DNA from: Rhodobacterales bacterium 32-67-9 | GTDB taxonomy: Bacteria; Pseudomonadota; Alphaproteobacteria; Rhodobacterales; Rhodobacteraceae | NCBI GenBank assembly: GCA_002280515.1 | Contig: NCEA01000003.1 | Span: 1-64,000, forward strand | DNA: 64,000 nt | Reading direction: 5' to 3' | Part shown: piece by piece, positions 9,238 through 17,930 of the stretch | Position numbering within the stretch: position 1 is the stretch's first letter | Layout of the letters: each line of letters opens with the position of its first letter | Translations under genes and position numbers: made by a program | The notes under the pieces: generated by a model | Told to the model about the DNA's origin: nothing | Databases searched by the model: none | The model's input: only the letters and a program-made list of their open reading frames with translations

Positions 9238-10827
9238 CTACTTGGTCACATGCGCGAAGTTGTTGTCGTTGAACGACGGCCCGACGATGAAGCCGTTGAC
9301 GTTGTTGCGCATCGCCGAGACCTCGATCTCCTGGAACATGATGACGAAGGGCGAGGTTTCCTGATGCTCGCGCTGGATCTCCAGGTACATTTCCGCGCGC
9401 TTGGCGGCATCGCCTTCCAGCATCGCCGCGTCGGCCATCTTGGTCATCTCGGGGATGTCCCAGGCATTGCGCCAGGCAAGCGGCTTCGAGGTGGCGTCGT
9501 CGGAGTTGTCGGGGTTGCGCGCGAAGGTATCGGCGTTGGTGTGCGGGTCCTGATAGTCCGGGCCCCAGCGGCCGATGTAGATGTCGTGGTTGCGCGCCCG
9601 GTACTTGGTCAGCGTCTGCTGGCCGTCGCCGGGGATCAGTTCCATCGTGATGCCGGCTTCCGCCATCGTCTGCTGGATCGCCTGGGCGATGCCGGTGATC
9701 TCGGGTGTGTTGCGGGTGTCCATGGTGACCGAGAAACCGTCGGGCACGCCGGCCTCGGCCAGCAGTTCCTTCGCCCTGGCGACATCGAGCGCGAACGGGT
9801 TGTCGTTCAGCGCGCCGAGGAAGCCGTTCGGCAGGAAGGCCTGGTGGACCGAGACCTTGCCCTTCATGATCGTGTCGGCGATCGCCTGATAGTCGACGAG
9901 GTATTTCATCGCCTGCCGCACCGCCGGCTTCGACAGGTATTCGTTCTTCTGGTTGAGGCCGAGGTAGTAGATCGAGCCTTTCGGGCCTTCCTGGATCTTG
10001 AGATCCGGGTTGGCGCGCACTGCATCGAGTTCTTCGGCGGTCAGCGAGCGGGCGATGTCGATGTCACCCTGTTCGAGGAGGAGCCGCTGGGTCGCGCCCT
10101 CGGGGATGTGGCGGTAGATGACGCGCGCCATCGCCGGGGCGTCGCCCGAATAGTTCGCGTTCCGCTCCATCACCACGGCCTCGTTGGCGCGCCATTCGCG
10201 GATCGCGAAGGGGCCCGAGCCGGCATAGTTGGTCTTCAGCCATTCATAGCCGAAATCGCCGTTGGCCTCGTGCTCCATCACCAACTTCTTGTCGACGACG
10301 AAGCCCACGGTGGCGGTCAGGCAATAGAGGACCAGCGTCGGGGCATAGGGCTTGTCCATCTTGAAGACGACGGTATCGGCGCCCTCCTGAACCACCATCT
10401 GGTCGACGTTCTCGGGGTTCAGCCCGAACTGGGTCAGGATGAAGGCCGGCGACTTGTCGAGCTTGACCGCGCGGGTCAGCGAGAAGACGACGTCCTCGGC
10501 CGTGATCGGGTTGCCGGAGGCGAAGCTGCGGCCCGGCTTGATCTTGAAGCTGATCGACATGCCGTCGGCGGCGACTTCCCAGCTCTCGGCGATCTTTCCA
10601 TAGATCTTGGTCACGTCGGCCGGGTCGTAGCCGATGAGTCCCTCGTAGGAGTTGCCGGCGATTTCCGAAGCCGTGAATTCGAAGATCTCGGCCGGGTCGA
10701 GCGAGATGATGTCGTCGATGGCCCAGGCCTGGATCAGCGTGTCGGCGGGCGTCTCGGCCCGCACCGGCGCGCTGAAGAGCGTGAAGGCCGCGACCGTGGC
10801 CGCCAGAAGTGTGCGACTGTGTAGCAT
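9238..10827 (-). CDS. Peptide ABC transporter substrate-binding protein (SBP_bac_5)
   Basis: 529 aa. The N-terminus (MLHSRTLLAATVAAFTLFSAPVRA) is a Sec signal peptide with an Ala-x-Ala-like cleavage site near residue 24. The rest is a family 5 solute-binding domain, with the conserved YEGL..YDPADVTKIYGKIAESWEV and FSLTRAVK segments. It binds the substrate in the periplasm and delivers it to the DppB/DppC-type permeases. First gene of the operon that continues through permeases, ATPases, dipeptidase and the YcaQ-type glycosylase. AGG lies shortly upstream of the ATG. Confidence 0.92.
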   Translation of the reverse strand: MLHSRTLLAATVAAFTLFSAPVRAETPADTLIQAWAIDDIISLDPAEIFEFTASEIAGNSYEGLIGYDPADVTKIYGKIAESWEVAADGMSISFKIKPGRSFASGNPITAEDVVFSLTRAVKLDKSPAFILTQFGLNPENVDQMVVQEGADTVVFKMDKPYAPTLVLYCLTATVGFVVDKKLVMEHEANGDFGYEWLKTNYAGSGPFAIREWRANEAVVMERNANYSGDAPAMARVIYRHIPEGATQRLLLEQGDIDIARSLTAEELDAVRANPDLKIQEGPKGSIYYLGLNQKNEYLSKPAVRQAMKYLVDYQAIADTIMKGKVSVHQAFLPNGFLGALNDNPFALDVARAKELLAEAGVPDGFSVTMDTRNTPEITGIAQAIQQTMAEAGITMELIPGDGQQTLTKYRARNHDIYIGRWGPDYQDPHTNADTFARNPDNSDDATSKPLAWRNAWDIPEMTKMADAAMLEGDAAKRAEMYLEIQREHQETSPFVIMFQEIEVSAMRNNVNGFIVGPSFNDNNFAHVTK

Positions 10828-11031
10828 TCCTGAAATCTCCGCTGTCGGTGATGTTTTCTATACGTCCCGCGCCCTTCGTGGGGCAGGATCGCCGTGTGCC
10901 GATTAACCGCTTGGTCAAATTCCGAGTCAAGGATAATCCGCCCGCCGCCAGCGGCCCGCCACAGATCGCCGCTTGACCCCGGCGGCGCCTGAGGCCAGCC
11001 TGCGGCGGAAACCGGATACGGGAGGGGACGA

Positions 11032-11886
11032 ATGAAACTTCTTCGCTACGGGCCGAAGGGTCGGGAAAAGCCGGGTCTGCTCGACGCGTCGGGACGGGTG
11101 CGCGATCTCTCCGGGATCGTTGACGACATCGGGGGGGCTGCCCTGCTGCCCGGGGCGCTGGCACGGATCGCGGCGACGGCCCCCGAATCCCTGCCACTCG
11201 TCCCCGGCATACCGCAGGCGGACCTGCGGCTTGGCCCCTGCGTCGGGGCTATCGGCAAGTTCATCTGCATCGGGCTCAACTACGCCGACCATGCCGCGGA
11301 ATCCGGTCTTCAGGTGCCGCCGGAGCCGGTGATCTTCAACAAGTGGACCTCGGCGATCTCTGGCCCGGACGACGACGTGGAAATCCCGCGCGGTTCGGTG
11401 AAAACCGACTGGGAGGTGGAGCTTGGCGTCGTCATCGGCACCGGCGGGAAATACATCGAAGAGGCCGACGCGCTGTCCCATGTCGCGGGCTACTGCGTGA
11501 TCAACGACGTCTCGGAACGCGAATACCAGATCGAGCGGGCGGGAACCTGGGACAAGGGCAAGGGCTGCGACACGTTCGGGCCGATCGGGCCGTGGCTGGT
11601 GACGCCGGACGAGGCCGGCGACATCGACGCGCTGAAGATGTGGCTGGAGGTCGACGGACACCGCTACCAGAACGGCACCACCGCGACGATGGTCTACAAG
11701 GTGCCGCACCTCGTGTCCTATGTCAGCCGGTTCATGTCCCTGCAGCCGGGCGACGTCATCTCGACCGGCACGCCGCCGGGCGTCGGCATGGGGCAGAAAC
11801 CGCCGGTCTACCTGAAGGGCGGCGAGGTGATGCGGCTTTCGGTCGAGGGGCTTGGCGTCCAGACCCAGAGGGTCGTGAAGGGCTGA
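11032..11886 (+). CDS. Fumarylacetoacetate hydrolase family protein
   Basis: 284 aa. The C-terminal FAH domain (about residues 70-280) has IGLNYADHAAE, the metal-binding E-x-E of DWEVELGVVIG, the downstream Asp in YCVINDVSEREYQ, and GDVISTGTPPGVGMG. This subgroup includes 2,4-diketo-3-deoxy-L-fuconate/rhamnonate hydrolases, acylpyruvases and decarboxylases; the exact reaction cannot be decided. Start ATG at 11032 follows a strong GGGAGGGG site. It is a lone gene between two divergent/convergent peptide-transport operons, with its own candidate promoter about 100 bp upstream (TTGGTC 10911, GATAAT 10932, 15-bp spacing). Confidence 0.88.
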   Translation: MKLLRYGPKGREKPGLLDASGRVRDLSGIVDDIGGAALLPGALARIAATAPESLPLVPGIPQADLRLGPCVGAIGKFICIGLNYADHAAESGLQVPPEPVIFNKWTSAISGPDDDVEIPRGSVKTDWEVELGVVIGTGGKYIEEADALSHVAGYCVINDVSEREYQIERAGTWDKGKGCDTFGPIGPWLVTPDEAGDIDALKMWLEVDGHRYQNGTTATMVYKVPHLVSYVSRFMSLQPGDVISTGTPPGVGMGQKPPVYLKGGEVMRLSVEGLGVQTQRVVKG

Positions 11887-11889
11887 GGC

Positions 11890-11915
11890 GCAAGGTGGGT
11901 TTCAACCCACCTTGC
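11890..11915. terminator. Bidirectional hairpin terminator between convergent genes
   Basis: A perfect 12-bp inverted repeat (arms GCAAGGTGGGTT at 11890-11901 and AACCCACCTTGC at 11904-11915) sits in the 33-bp gap between the convergent FAH-family gene and the peptide ABC ATPase gene. There is no long T tract on either side, so termination efficiency is uncertain. Confidence 0.7.
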
Positions 11916-11919
11916 CTGA

Positions 11920-12933
11920 TCACGCCGGCTCCGCCACTTTCGGCCGTTTCACCAGCGGCCCCGGAAAATGGCAGGCGACGCCATGCGCGCTCCTCGTCAA
12001 TTCCGGCGCCTTCTCGGCGCAGCGCGCCTCGGCGCGGGGGCAGCGGGTGCGGAAGACGCAGCCCGTGGGCGGGTTCAGGGGCGAGGGCAGGTCGCCTTCG
12101 AGCGGGATCATCACCTTCGCGCGTTCCGCCACCGGGTCGGGGATCGGCACCGCCGAGAGCAGCGCCTGCGTATAGGGATGCTGCGGATCGGCATAAAGGT
12201 CGTTCCCCGCCGCGACCTCCATCGTCCGGCCGAGATAGAGCACCATCACCCGGTCCGAGATATGCTTCACGACGCTCAGATCGTGGGCGATGAAGATCAT
12301 CGCCAGCCCGAGATCGCGCTGCAGTTCCGCCAGAAGGTTGATCACCTGCGCCTGGATCGACACGTCGAGCGCCGAGACCGGCTCGTCGCAGATCAGAAGC
12401 TTCGGCTCCACGATCAGCGCCCGCGCGATGCCGATCCGCTGGCACTGGCCGCCGGAAAACTCGTGCGGATAGCGGTTTATCTGGTTCGGCAGCAGGCCGA
12501 CGCGGTCCATCATCGCCTTGATCTTCATCTTCAGCTCACCCTCGGCCATGTCGGGCCGGTGGGTGCGCAGGGGTTCGGCGATGATCTGGCCGACGGTCAT
12601 CCGGGGGTTGAGGCTTGCCAGCGGGTCCTGGAACACCATCTGGATATCGGCGCGGTATTTCAGCATCTCGCGCTTCGTCAGCGCCAGAAGGTCTGTCTTG
12701 CCCTGCCAGATCGCGCGGCCGGTCGCCGGCACCATCTGGATGATCGCGCGGGCGAGGGTGGACTTGCCGCAACCGGATTCGCCGACGATTCCCAGCGTCT
12801 CGCCGGAGAAAAGCTCGAAATCCACGCCGGAGACGGCGCGCAGGAGCCGCGGTTTCGCCCAGGGCATGTCGCCGGCGCGGCGCAGGTCGAAGGTGACGTG
12901 CAGGTCCTCGACCCGCAGGAGCGGTTCGGTCAT
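11920..12933 (-). CDS. Oligopeptide ABC transporter ATP-binding protein (OppF-type)
   Basis: 337 aa. Walker A GESGCGKST, Q-loop MVFQDPLASLNP, signature FSGGQCQRIGIARAL, Walker B LLICDEPVSALD, H-loop FIAHDLSVV. The C-terminus carries the oligopeptide-transporter extension with its cysteines (GCVFRTRCPRAEARCAEKAPEL), thought to bind an iron-sulfur cluster in some homologues. The start at 12933 overlaps the preceding ATPase stop by four bases. Last gene of the second peptide-transport operon. Confidence 0.93.
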   Translation of the reverse strand: MTEPLLRVEDLHVTFDLRRAGDMPWAKPRLLRAVSGVDFELFSGETLGIVGESGCGKSTLARAIIQMVPATGRAIWQGKTDLLALTKREMLKYRADIQMVFQDPLASLNPRMTVGQIIAEPLRTHRPDMAEGELKMKIKAMMDRVGLLPNQINRYPHEFSGGQCQRIGIARALIVEPKLLICDEPVSALDVSIQAQVINLLAELQRDLGLAMIFIAHDLSVVKHISDRVMVLYLGRTMEVAAGNDLYADPQHPYTQALLSAVPIPDPVAERAKVMIPLEGDLPSPLNPPTGCVFRTRCPRAEARCAEKAPELTRSAHGVACHFPGPLVKRPKVAEPA

Positions 12934-13898
12934 GCAATCTCCTCCAGCTTGCGGTTGCAGGCGCGCCAGCGGCCCGGGGTGAATTCGGTCAGCGGATCGA
13001 GATGGTCGTGGCAATCCTCGCCCGCGAAGTCGCAGCGTGGCGCGAAGGGGCAGCCCTTCGGCGCGCGGGTCATGTTGGGCGGGCTGCCGGGGATGCTGTC
13101 GAGGTCCTCGCCGTGCTGGTCGACCCGCGGGATCGCCCGCAAAAGACCGCGCGTATAAGGATGCGACGGCGCGCCGAAGAGGGGATCGACCGGGCTTTTC
13201 TCCATCACCTGCCCGCCGTAGAGCACCAGCACCTCTTCGCAGAACCCGGCGACAACGCCGAGGTCATGCGTGATGAGGATCGTCGCCATGCCGAAATCAC
13301 GTTGCAGGTCGGCCAGAAGCGCCATGATCTGCGCCTGCACCGTCACGTCGAGCGCGGTTGTCGGTTCGTCCGCGATCAGCAGTTCCGGCCGGCAGAGCAG
13401 CGACATCGCGATCATCACCCGCTGCCGCATGCCGCCGGAAAACTCGTGCGGGTAAAGCCCGACGCGGCCCTTCGCGTCGGGGATCTTCACCGCGTCGAGC
13501 ATGCGGACGCATTCCGCCACCGCCTCGGACTTGGCCATGCCCTTGTGATGGACCAGCACCTCCGCCATCTGGTCGGAGACCCGCATGTAGGGGTTGAGCG
13601 AGGTCATCGGGTCCTGAAACACCATCGCGATCTTCATCGCTCGGATCGGATTGATGATCGCGGGCGGCGCATTCAGGATCTCCTGCCCGTCGAAGCGGAC
13701 GGAGCCGCGGGCATGGCCGTTCTTGGCCAGAAGCCCCATGATCGCGAAGGCGAGCTGACTCTTGCCCGAGCCGCTTTCGCCGACAATGCCGAGGGTCTGT
13801 CCCCTGGCAAGGTCGAGGGAGACGCCGTTGACGGCGTTCACCACGCCGTCGTTGGTGTCGAAACTGACGCCGAGGTCGCGGATTTCCAGGAGCGCCAT
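12930..13898 (-). CDS. Oligopeptide ABC transporter ATP-binding protein (OppD-type)
   Basis: 322 aa from the ATG at 13898 ([13 protein letters not shown]). Walker [11 protein letters not shown]-loop [12 protein letters not shown], signature [15 protein letters not shown], Walker [14 protein letters not shown]-loop LITHDLGVV, and a C-terminal Cys extension ([15 protein letters not shown]). Its ATG lies one base from the stop of the upstream permease gene. A slightly longer frame beginning at 13925 would overlap that gene and is less likely. Pairs with the OppF-type ATPase downstream. Confidence 0.92.
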   Translation of the reverse strand: MALLEIRDLGVSFDTNDGVVNAVNGVSLDLARGQTLGIVGESGSGKSQLAFAIMGLLAKNGHARGSVRFDGQEILNAPPAIINPIRAMKIAMVFQDPMTSLNPYMRVSDQMAEVLVHHKGMAKSEAVAECVRMLDAVKIPDAKGRVGLYPHEFSGGMRQRVMIAMSLLCRPELLIADEPTTALDVTVQAQIMALLADLQRDFGMATILITHDLGVVAGFCEEVLVLYGGQVMEKSPVDPLFGAPSHPYTRGLLRAIPRVDQHGEDLDSIPGSPPNMTRAPKGCPFAPRCDFAGEDCHDHLDPLTEFTPGRWRACNRKLEEIA

Positions 13899-13899
13899 C

Positions 13900-14826
13900 T
13901 CAGCGGTCCTTCGGATCGAGCGCATCGCGCAACCCGTCGCCGACGAAGAAGAAGGCGAAGAGCGTGATGATGAAGAAGAAAAGCGGGAAGGCCAGTTGCC
14001 AGAGCGTGCCGTAGCTGATCGTGCCGGCCCCTTCCGAGATCAGCGCCCCCCAGCTTGTCAGCGGTTCCTGCACGCCGAGGCCGAGGAAGGAGATGAAGCT
14101 TTCCGTGAGGATCATCAAAGGCACCAGCAAGGTCGCATAGACCGCGACGACGCCAAGAAGGTTCGGCACGATGTGGCGGCGGATGATGGTGAAGGTCGGC
14201 ACCCCGGTCGCCTGCGCCGCCTCGATGAATTCCTTGTGCTTGAGGCTCAGCGTCTGGCCCCGGACGATCCGGCTCATGTCGAGCCAGGAGATGAGGCCGA
14301 TGCCGACGAAGAGCATCGCGATGGAGCGACCGAAGATCACCAGCAGGAGGATCAGGACGAACATGTAGGGGATCGACATCAGGATATCGACGGTGCGCAT
14401 CATGACGTTGTCGATGCGCCCCCCGACATAGCCGGCGGTGGCACCATAGAGCGTGCCGGCGACGACCGCGATGGCCGATCCGACGATCCCCACCATCAGC
14501 GAGATCCGCGTGCCCTGCACGGTGCGCGCGAAGAGGTCGCGGCCAAGGTCGTCGGTGCCGAAATAATGCCCGCTGGCGAAGGACGGCCCGCCGAGTTCGG
14601 CGACCTGTCCCATGACGGTGAAGTCCAGTTCCTCGTTCGACCAGGCGGCGAGGGAGTTGCCGAAAAGCGCGAAGAGGCCGACGAGGATCAGCAGGACCAG
14701 CCCCGCCACCGCCGCCTTGTTGCGGAAGAAGCGTTTGCGCGCATCGGCCCAGGGCGAGCGGCCCCGCACCTCTTCGGCGGCCAGCCGGTCGCCGAGGCTC
14801 TTCATCTTGGTTGCGTCGATGACCAT
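13900..14826 (-). CDS. Oligopeptide ABC transporter permease (OppC-type)
   Basis: 308 aa from ATG 14826 (MVIDATKMKSLGDRL). An OppC_N segment with RKRFFRNKAAVAGLVLL precedes the BPD_transp_1 domain, whose EAA loop is LSLKHKEFIEAAQATGVPTFTIIRRHIVPN. The C-terminus LRDALDPKDR matches OppC proteins. Start chosen because it follows the upstream permease stop by four bases; an alternative 12 codons earlier overlaps that gene. Inner-membrane channel subunit. Confidence 0.92.
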   Translation of the reverse strand: MVIDATKMKSLGDRLAAEEVRGRSPWADARKRFFRNKAAVAGLVLLILVGLFALFGNSLAAWSNEELDFTVMGQVAELGGPSFASGHYFGTDDLGRDLFARTVQGTRISLMVGIVGSAIAVVAGTLYGATAGYVGGRIDNVMMRTVDILMSIPYMFVLILLLVIFGRSIAMLFVGIGLISWLDMSRIVRGQTLSLKHKEFIEAAQATGVPTFTIIRRHIVPNLLGVVAVYATLLVPLMILTESFISFLGLGVQEPLTSWGALISEGAGTISYGTLWQLAFPLFFFIITLFAFFFVGDGLRDALDPKDR

Positions 14827-14830
14827 GGGC

Positions 14831-15754
14831 TCAGTACCGGATTTTCGGGTCGATCCACGCATAGAGGATATCGACCACGAGGTTGAAGAGGATCGTCAGC
14901 GCGCCGACAAGGATCGTGACCCCCATCATCACCGCGTAATCGCGGTTGAGCGCCGAATCGACGAAGCTTTTGCCGATGCCGCCGGTGGAGAAGTAGATGT
15001 CGACCACGACCGATCCGGTGATCATCGTGACGAAGGCCGGCCCGAGGTAGGAGATGACCGGCAGCATCGCCGGCTTCAGCGCATGGCGCAGGATCACCTT
15101 GCGCTCCGGCAGGCCCTTGGCGCGGGCGGTGCGGATGTGGTTGGAGTTCAGCACCTCCAGCATGGAAGACCGGGTGATCCGCGCGATCGAGGCCATGAAC
15201 GACGTGGACAGCGCGATCACCGGCATCACGATGTATTGCCACGCGCCGCCCTCCCAGCCACCGCCGGGCAGCCAGCGGAGCCAGAGCGTGAAGACGAGGA
15301 CGAGGATCGGCGCCATGACGAAGTTGGGCAGGACCTGCGCGCCGATGGAGATGCCGACGGCGAGATAGTCGAGCCAGGAATTGTGCCAGATCGCCGCGAA
15401 GACGCCGAGCGTCACGCCGACGGCGACGGCCAGGACGAACGACAGCGACCCGTAGGTCAGCGTCACCGGAAAGCCTTGCGCGATGATCTCGTTCACCGTG
15501 CGGTCCTTGTAGATGAAGGAGGGGCCGAAATCGAAATCGCTGACGATGCCCCAGACATAGGTCGCCATCTGGCGCCAGAGCGGCTGGTCGAGGCCGTATT
15601 TCGCCTCGAGGTTGGCCAGCACCTGCGGCGGCAGGGCGCGTTCCTGGGTGAAGGGGCCGCCGGGGGCCGCGTGCATCAGGAGAAACGAGATGATGATAAG
15701 CAAAAGCAGCGTCGGCACGGCGATGGCCAGACGCTTGGCGATGTAAGAAAGCAT
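14831..15754 (-). CDS. Oligopeptide ABC transporter permease (OppB-type)
   Basis: 307 aa, six helices with BPD_transp_1 from about residue 95. The first helix (LAIAVPTLLLLIIISFLLMHAAPGGPF) and the FSTGGIGKSFVDSALNRDYAVMMG segment are characteristic of OppB. The EAA motif lies in NSNHIRTARAKGLPERKVILRHALKP. Separated from the binding-protein gene by 58 bp containing a stable hairpin, which is expected to lower permease expression relative to the binding protein. Confidence 0.93.
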   Translation of the reverse strand: MLSYIAKRLAIAVPTLLLLIIISFLLMHAAPGGPFTQERALPPQVLANLEAKYGLDQPLWRQMATYVWGIVSDFDFGPSFIYKDRTVNEIIAQGFPVTLTYGSLSFVLAVAVGVTLGVFAAIWHNSWLDYLAVGISIGAQVLPNFVMAPILVLVFTLWLRWLPGGGWEGGAWQYIVMPVIALSTSFMASIARITRSSMLEVLNSNHIRTARAKGLPERKVILRHALKPAMLPVISYLGPAFVTMITGSVVVDIYFSTGGIGKSFVDSALNRDYAVMMGVTILVGALTILFNLVVDILYAWIDPKIRY

Positions 15755-15778
15755 GGGTTCCGTCCGACCTCAAGGGAG

Positions 15779-15803
15779 GGGGCGCGCCGGTCGGGCGCGC
15801 CCC
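15779..15803 (-). terminator. SBP-permease intercistronic hairpin
   Basis: Perfect 10-bp stem (GGGGCGCGCC at 15779-15788, GGCGCGCCCC at 15794-15803) with a 5-nt GGTCG loop, between the binding-protein stop and the OppB-type start. It has no T tract, so partial termination or 3' mRNA protection of the binding-protein message is likelier than full termination. Confidence 0.6.
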
Positions 15804-15812
15804 GAAGCCGCC

Positions 15813-17426
15813 TCAGTTGGCGACGCGATACATGTCCTTGAGGTACCAGTTCTGCATCAGGTTGGTCAGCCCGGCGCCCTTGATGTCGGGCTTGATCATT
15901 TCGACCTTGGTGTACTGGTAGATCGGCGCGAACGGCATTTCATCGGCGAGGATCTGCTCGGCCTCCTGGTAGAGCGGCGCCGGATCGGCAGCGGTCTTGG
16001 AGTCCTTCATCAGCTTGTCGTACTCCTCGCTGAAGAACTTGCCGTTGTTGTGGCCCGAATAGCTGGTGAAGAGATCAAGATAGGTCGAGGCTTCGTTGTA
16101 GTCGCCGCACCAGGCGTAGCGGGCGATCTCGAAGTCCTGGTTCTGCATCTTGTCGGTGTGGACCTTCCACTCCATGTTGTTGAGCGTGAGGTTGACGCCG
16201 ATCCCCTTCCAGAACTGCTGGACCGCGATGGCGATCTTCTTGTGCGCTTCCGACGTGTTGTAGTTCAACGTCAGCTCCAGCGGCTTGTCCGGCCCGTAAC
16301 CGGCCTCGGCCAGTAGTTCCTTGGCCTTTGCGGTGCGCTCTTCCTGGGTCCAGTGCGAATAGTCGATGTCCGGCATCTTGAAGCCTTCGGTCGCCGCATG
16401 GGTCCAGTTGTAGGACGGCGCCTGGCCACCTTGCAGGATGTTGTTGACGATGATGTCGCGGTCGATGCCGTAGGACAAAGCCTTGCGCACACGCACATCT
16501 TTCAGCGCCTCGGGCCCCTTCGCCTCGTCGAGGTTGAACATGTAGATGTAGGAGCACGACTGCGGCACCGAGATGGCCTGATCCGGATACTCCGCCTTCA
16601 GCCGCGGATACTGGCCGGCCGGAATCTGCACCCGGTCAAGCTCGCCCGCGAGGTAGCGGGTCAGGGCGGCGTTCTCGTCATTGATGGTCAGCGCCGTGAC
16701 CTTTTGCAGGATCGTGTGCTCGTTGTCCCAGTAGAGCGGGTTCGGCTCCATCACCACCTTCTCGCCGAGGATATGCTCCTTCAGCACATAGGCGCCGTTG
16801 CCGACGAGGTTGCCGGCTTCGGTCCACTTGTCGCCGAACTGCTCGATCGCCTTCTGGTTCACCGGGAATACCGAGGCATGGGTCAGCATCTTCGGGAAGT
16901 AGGGCAGCGGCGCCTCGATCGTCACCTGCAAGGTGTAATCGTCGGGCGCGGTCACGCCGAGATCGTCGACCGGCGCCTCGCCGGCGATGATCTTCGAGGC
17001 GTTCTTCACCTGCATGAGCTCCATGTACCAGGCGTATTCCGACGCGGTCGCCGGATCGGCGAGACGCTTCCAGGCATAGACGAAATCGCCCGCCGTCACC
17101 GGGTCGCCGTTCGACCACTTGGCGTTGTCGCGCAGGTGGAAGGTGTAGACGGTCTTGTCGTCGGAAAGCTCGTAGGACGTGGCGACGCCGGGCACGAGGC
17201 CGCCGGTCTGGTCCTCGTTGTAGAGCCCTTCGAAGAGCGCGCGCAGGACGCCCGAGCCCTCGACGTCGGTGTTGATCTGCGGATCCATCGACTTGATCGC
17301 GTCGAGAAGCCAGTAGGTGTAGTCCTGGTTCTCGGCGAGCGTCTCGCCGGCCTGCGGCGTGGCGGCGAATGCGGGCAGCGCAAGGCCGAGGCTGAGGACC
17401 GTCGTGAGGAGAAGCTTGTTCATCAT
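15813..17426 (-). CDS. Oligopeptide ABC transporter substrate-binding protein (OppA/MppA-type, SBP_bac_5)
   Basis: 537 aa. Signal peptide MMNKLLLTTVLSLGLALPAFA with AFA cleavage near residue 21. The mature part shows LRALFEGLYNEDQTGGLVPGVATSYELSDD, FHLRDNAKWSNGDPVTAGDFVYAWKRLADP and RKALSYGIDRDIIV, typical of OppA/MppA periplasmic peptide-binding proteins. A near-consensus AGGAGGT precedes the start by a few bases, so the start is ATG 17426 or the adjacent ATG 17423; the longer open frame lacks such a site. First gene of the opp-type operon. Confidence 0.93.
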   Translation of the reverse strand: MMNKLLLTTVLSLGLALPAFAATPQAGETLAENQDYTYWLLDAIKSMDPQINTDVEGSGVLRALFEGLYNEDQTGGLVPGVATSYELSDDKTVYTFHLRDNAKWSNGDPVTAGDFVYAWKRLADPATASEYAWYMELMQVKNASKIIAGEAPVDDLGVTAPDDYTLQVTIEAPLPYFPKMLTHASVFPVNQKAIEQFGDKWTEAGNLVGNGAYVLKEHILGEKVVMEPNPLYWDNEHTILQKVTALTINDENAALTRYLAGELDRVQIPAGQYPRLKAEYPDQAISVPQSCSYIYMFNLDEAKGPEALKDVRVRKALSYGIDRDIIVNNILQGGQAPSYNWTHAATEGFKMPDIDYSHWTQEERTAKAKELLAEAGYGPDKPLELTLNYNTSEAHKKIAIAVQQFWKGIGVNLTLNNMEWKVHTDKMQNQDFEIARYAWCGDYNEASTYLDLFTSYSGHNNGKFFSEEYDKLMKDSKTAADPAPLYQEAEQILADEMPFAPIYQYTKVEMIKPDIKGAGLTNLMQNWYLKDMYRVAN

Positions 17427-17669
17427 GGGAACCTCCTGTTGGTTGGATGGCGCGGCGAACAGGCGCCGCGCAGGATGGCAAGAGCCTAGTGCGCGCGCCC
17501 CGGCAGGCAAGTGAAATGCGCCGGTACGAAACATGTACCTCGCGTCAAGATGCCGGCCGGATGCGTCACTTCGCCCGTCCGGCGGTCAGATCGCCGGCGA
17601 TGCACGGCAGACCGCCGCGCCGCCGGCATCGCGTTTACGCGGCTTCGCGTGTTGTGATAGGGGACGGGC

Positions 17670-17858
17670 ATGCCCCTCCTCCTCCTCGTTCTCCTGGTCT
17701 CGGTCCTGCTCTACCTCTGGCTGGCCCGGCGCGGCACGACGCTGACCCGCGACTGCCGCTGGCGTCTCGACCGGACGGGGGGCGCGGATCACTACCGCTG
17801 CGCGGCCTGCGGGGCGGTGTGCGAAGGTCCGCCGAAGCACTGCCTGCGCCCGCGATGA
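17670..17858 (+). CDS. Small membrane-anchored protein with Cys-rich tail
   Basis: 62 aa. Residues 1-20 form one hydrophobic helix (MPLLLLVLLVSVLLYLWLAR). The tail contains C29, C44, C47, C52 and C58 around YRCAACGAVCEGPPKHC, resembling a small zinc-binding knuckle. It lies in an otherwise empty 500-bp stretch between the oppA-type gene and the propeller gene, on the plus strand. No function is known to me. The composition (TM helix then CxxC with adjacent Cys) argues that it is a real gene, not chance. Confidence 0.6.
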   Translation: MPLLLLVLLVSVLLYLWLARRGTTLTRDCRWRLDRTGGADHYRCAACGAVCEGPPKHCLRPR

Positions 17859-17930
17859 GGTCATTGCCCGGCTGTGCCGTTGACCGGCGCCATGGTACGC
17901 TTGGCCCCGCGCAACAGGGGAGGGGCCGTC

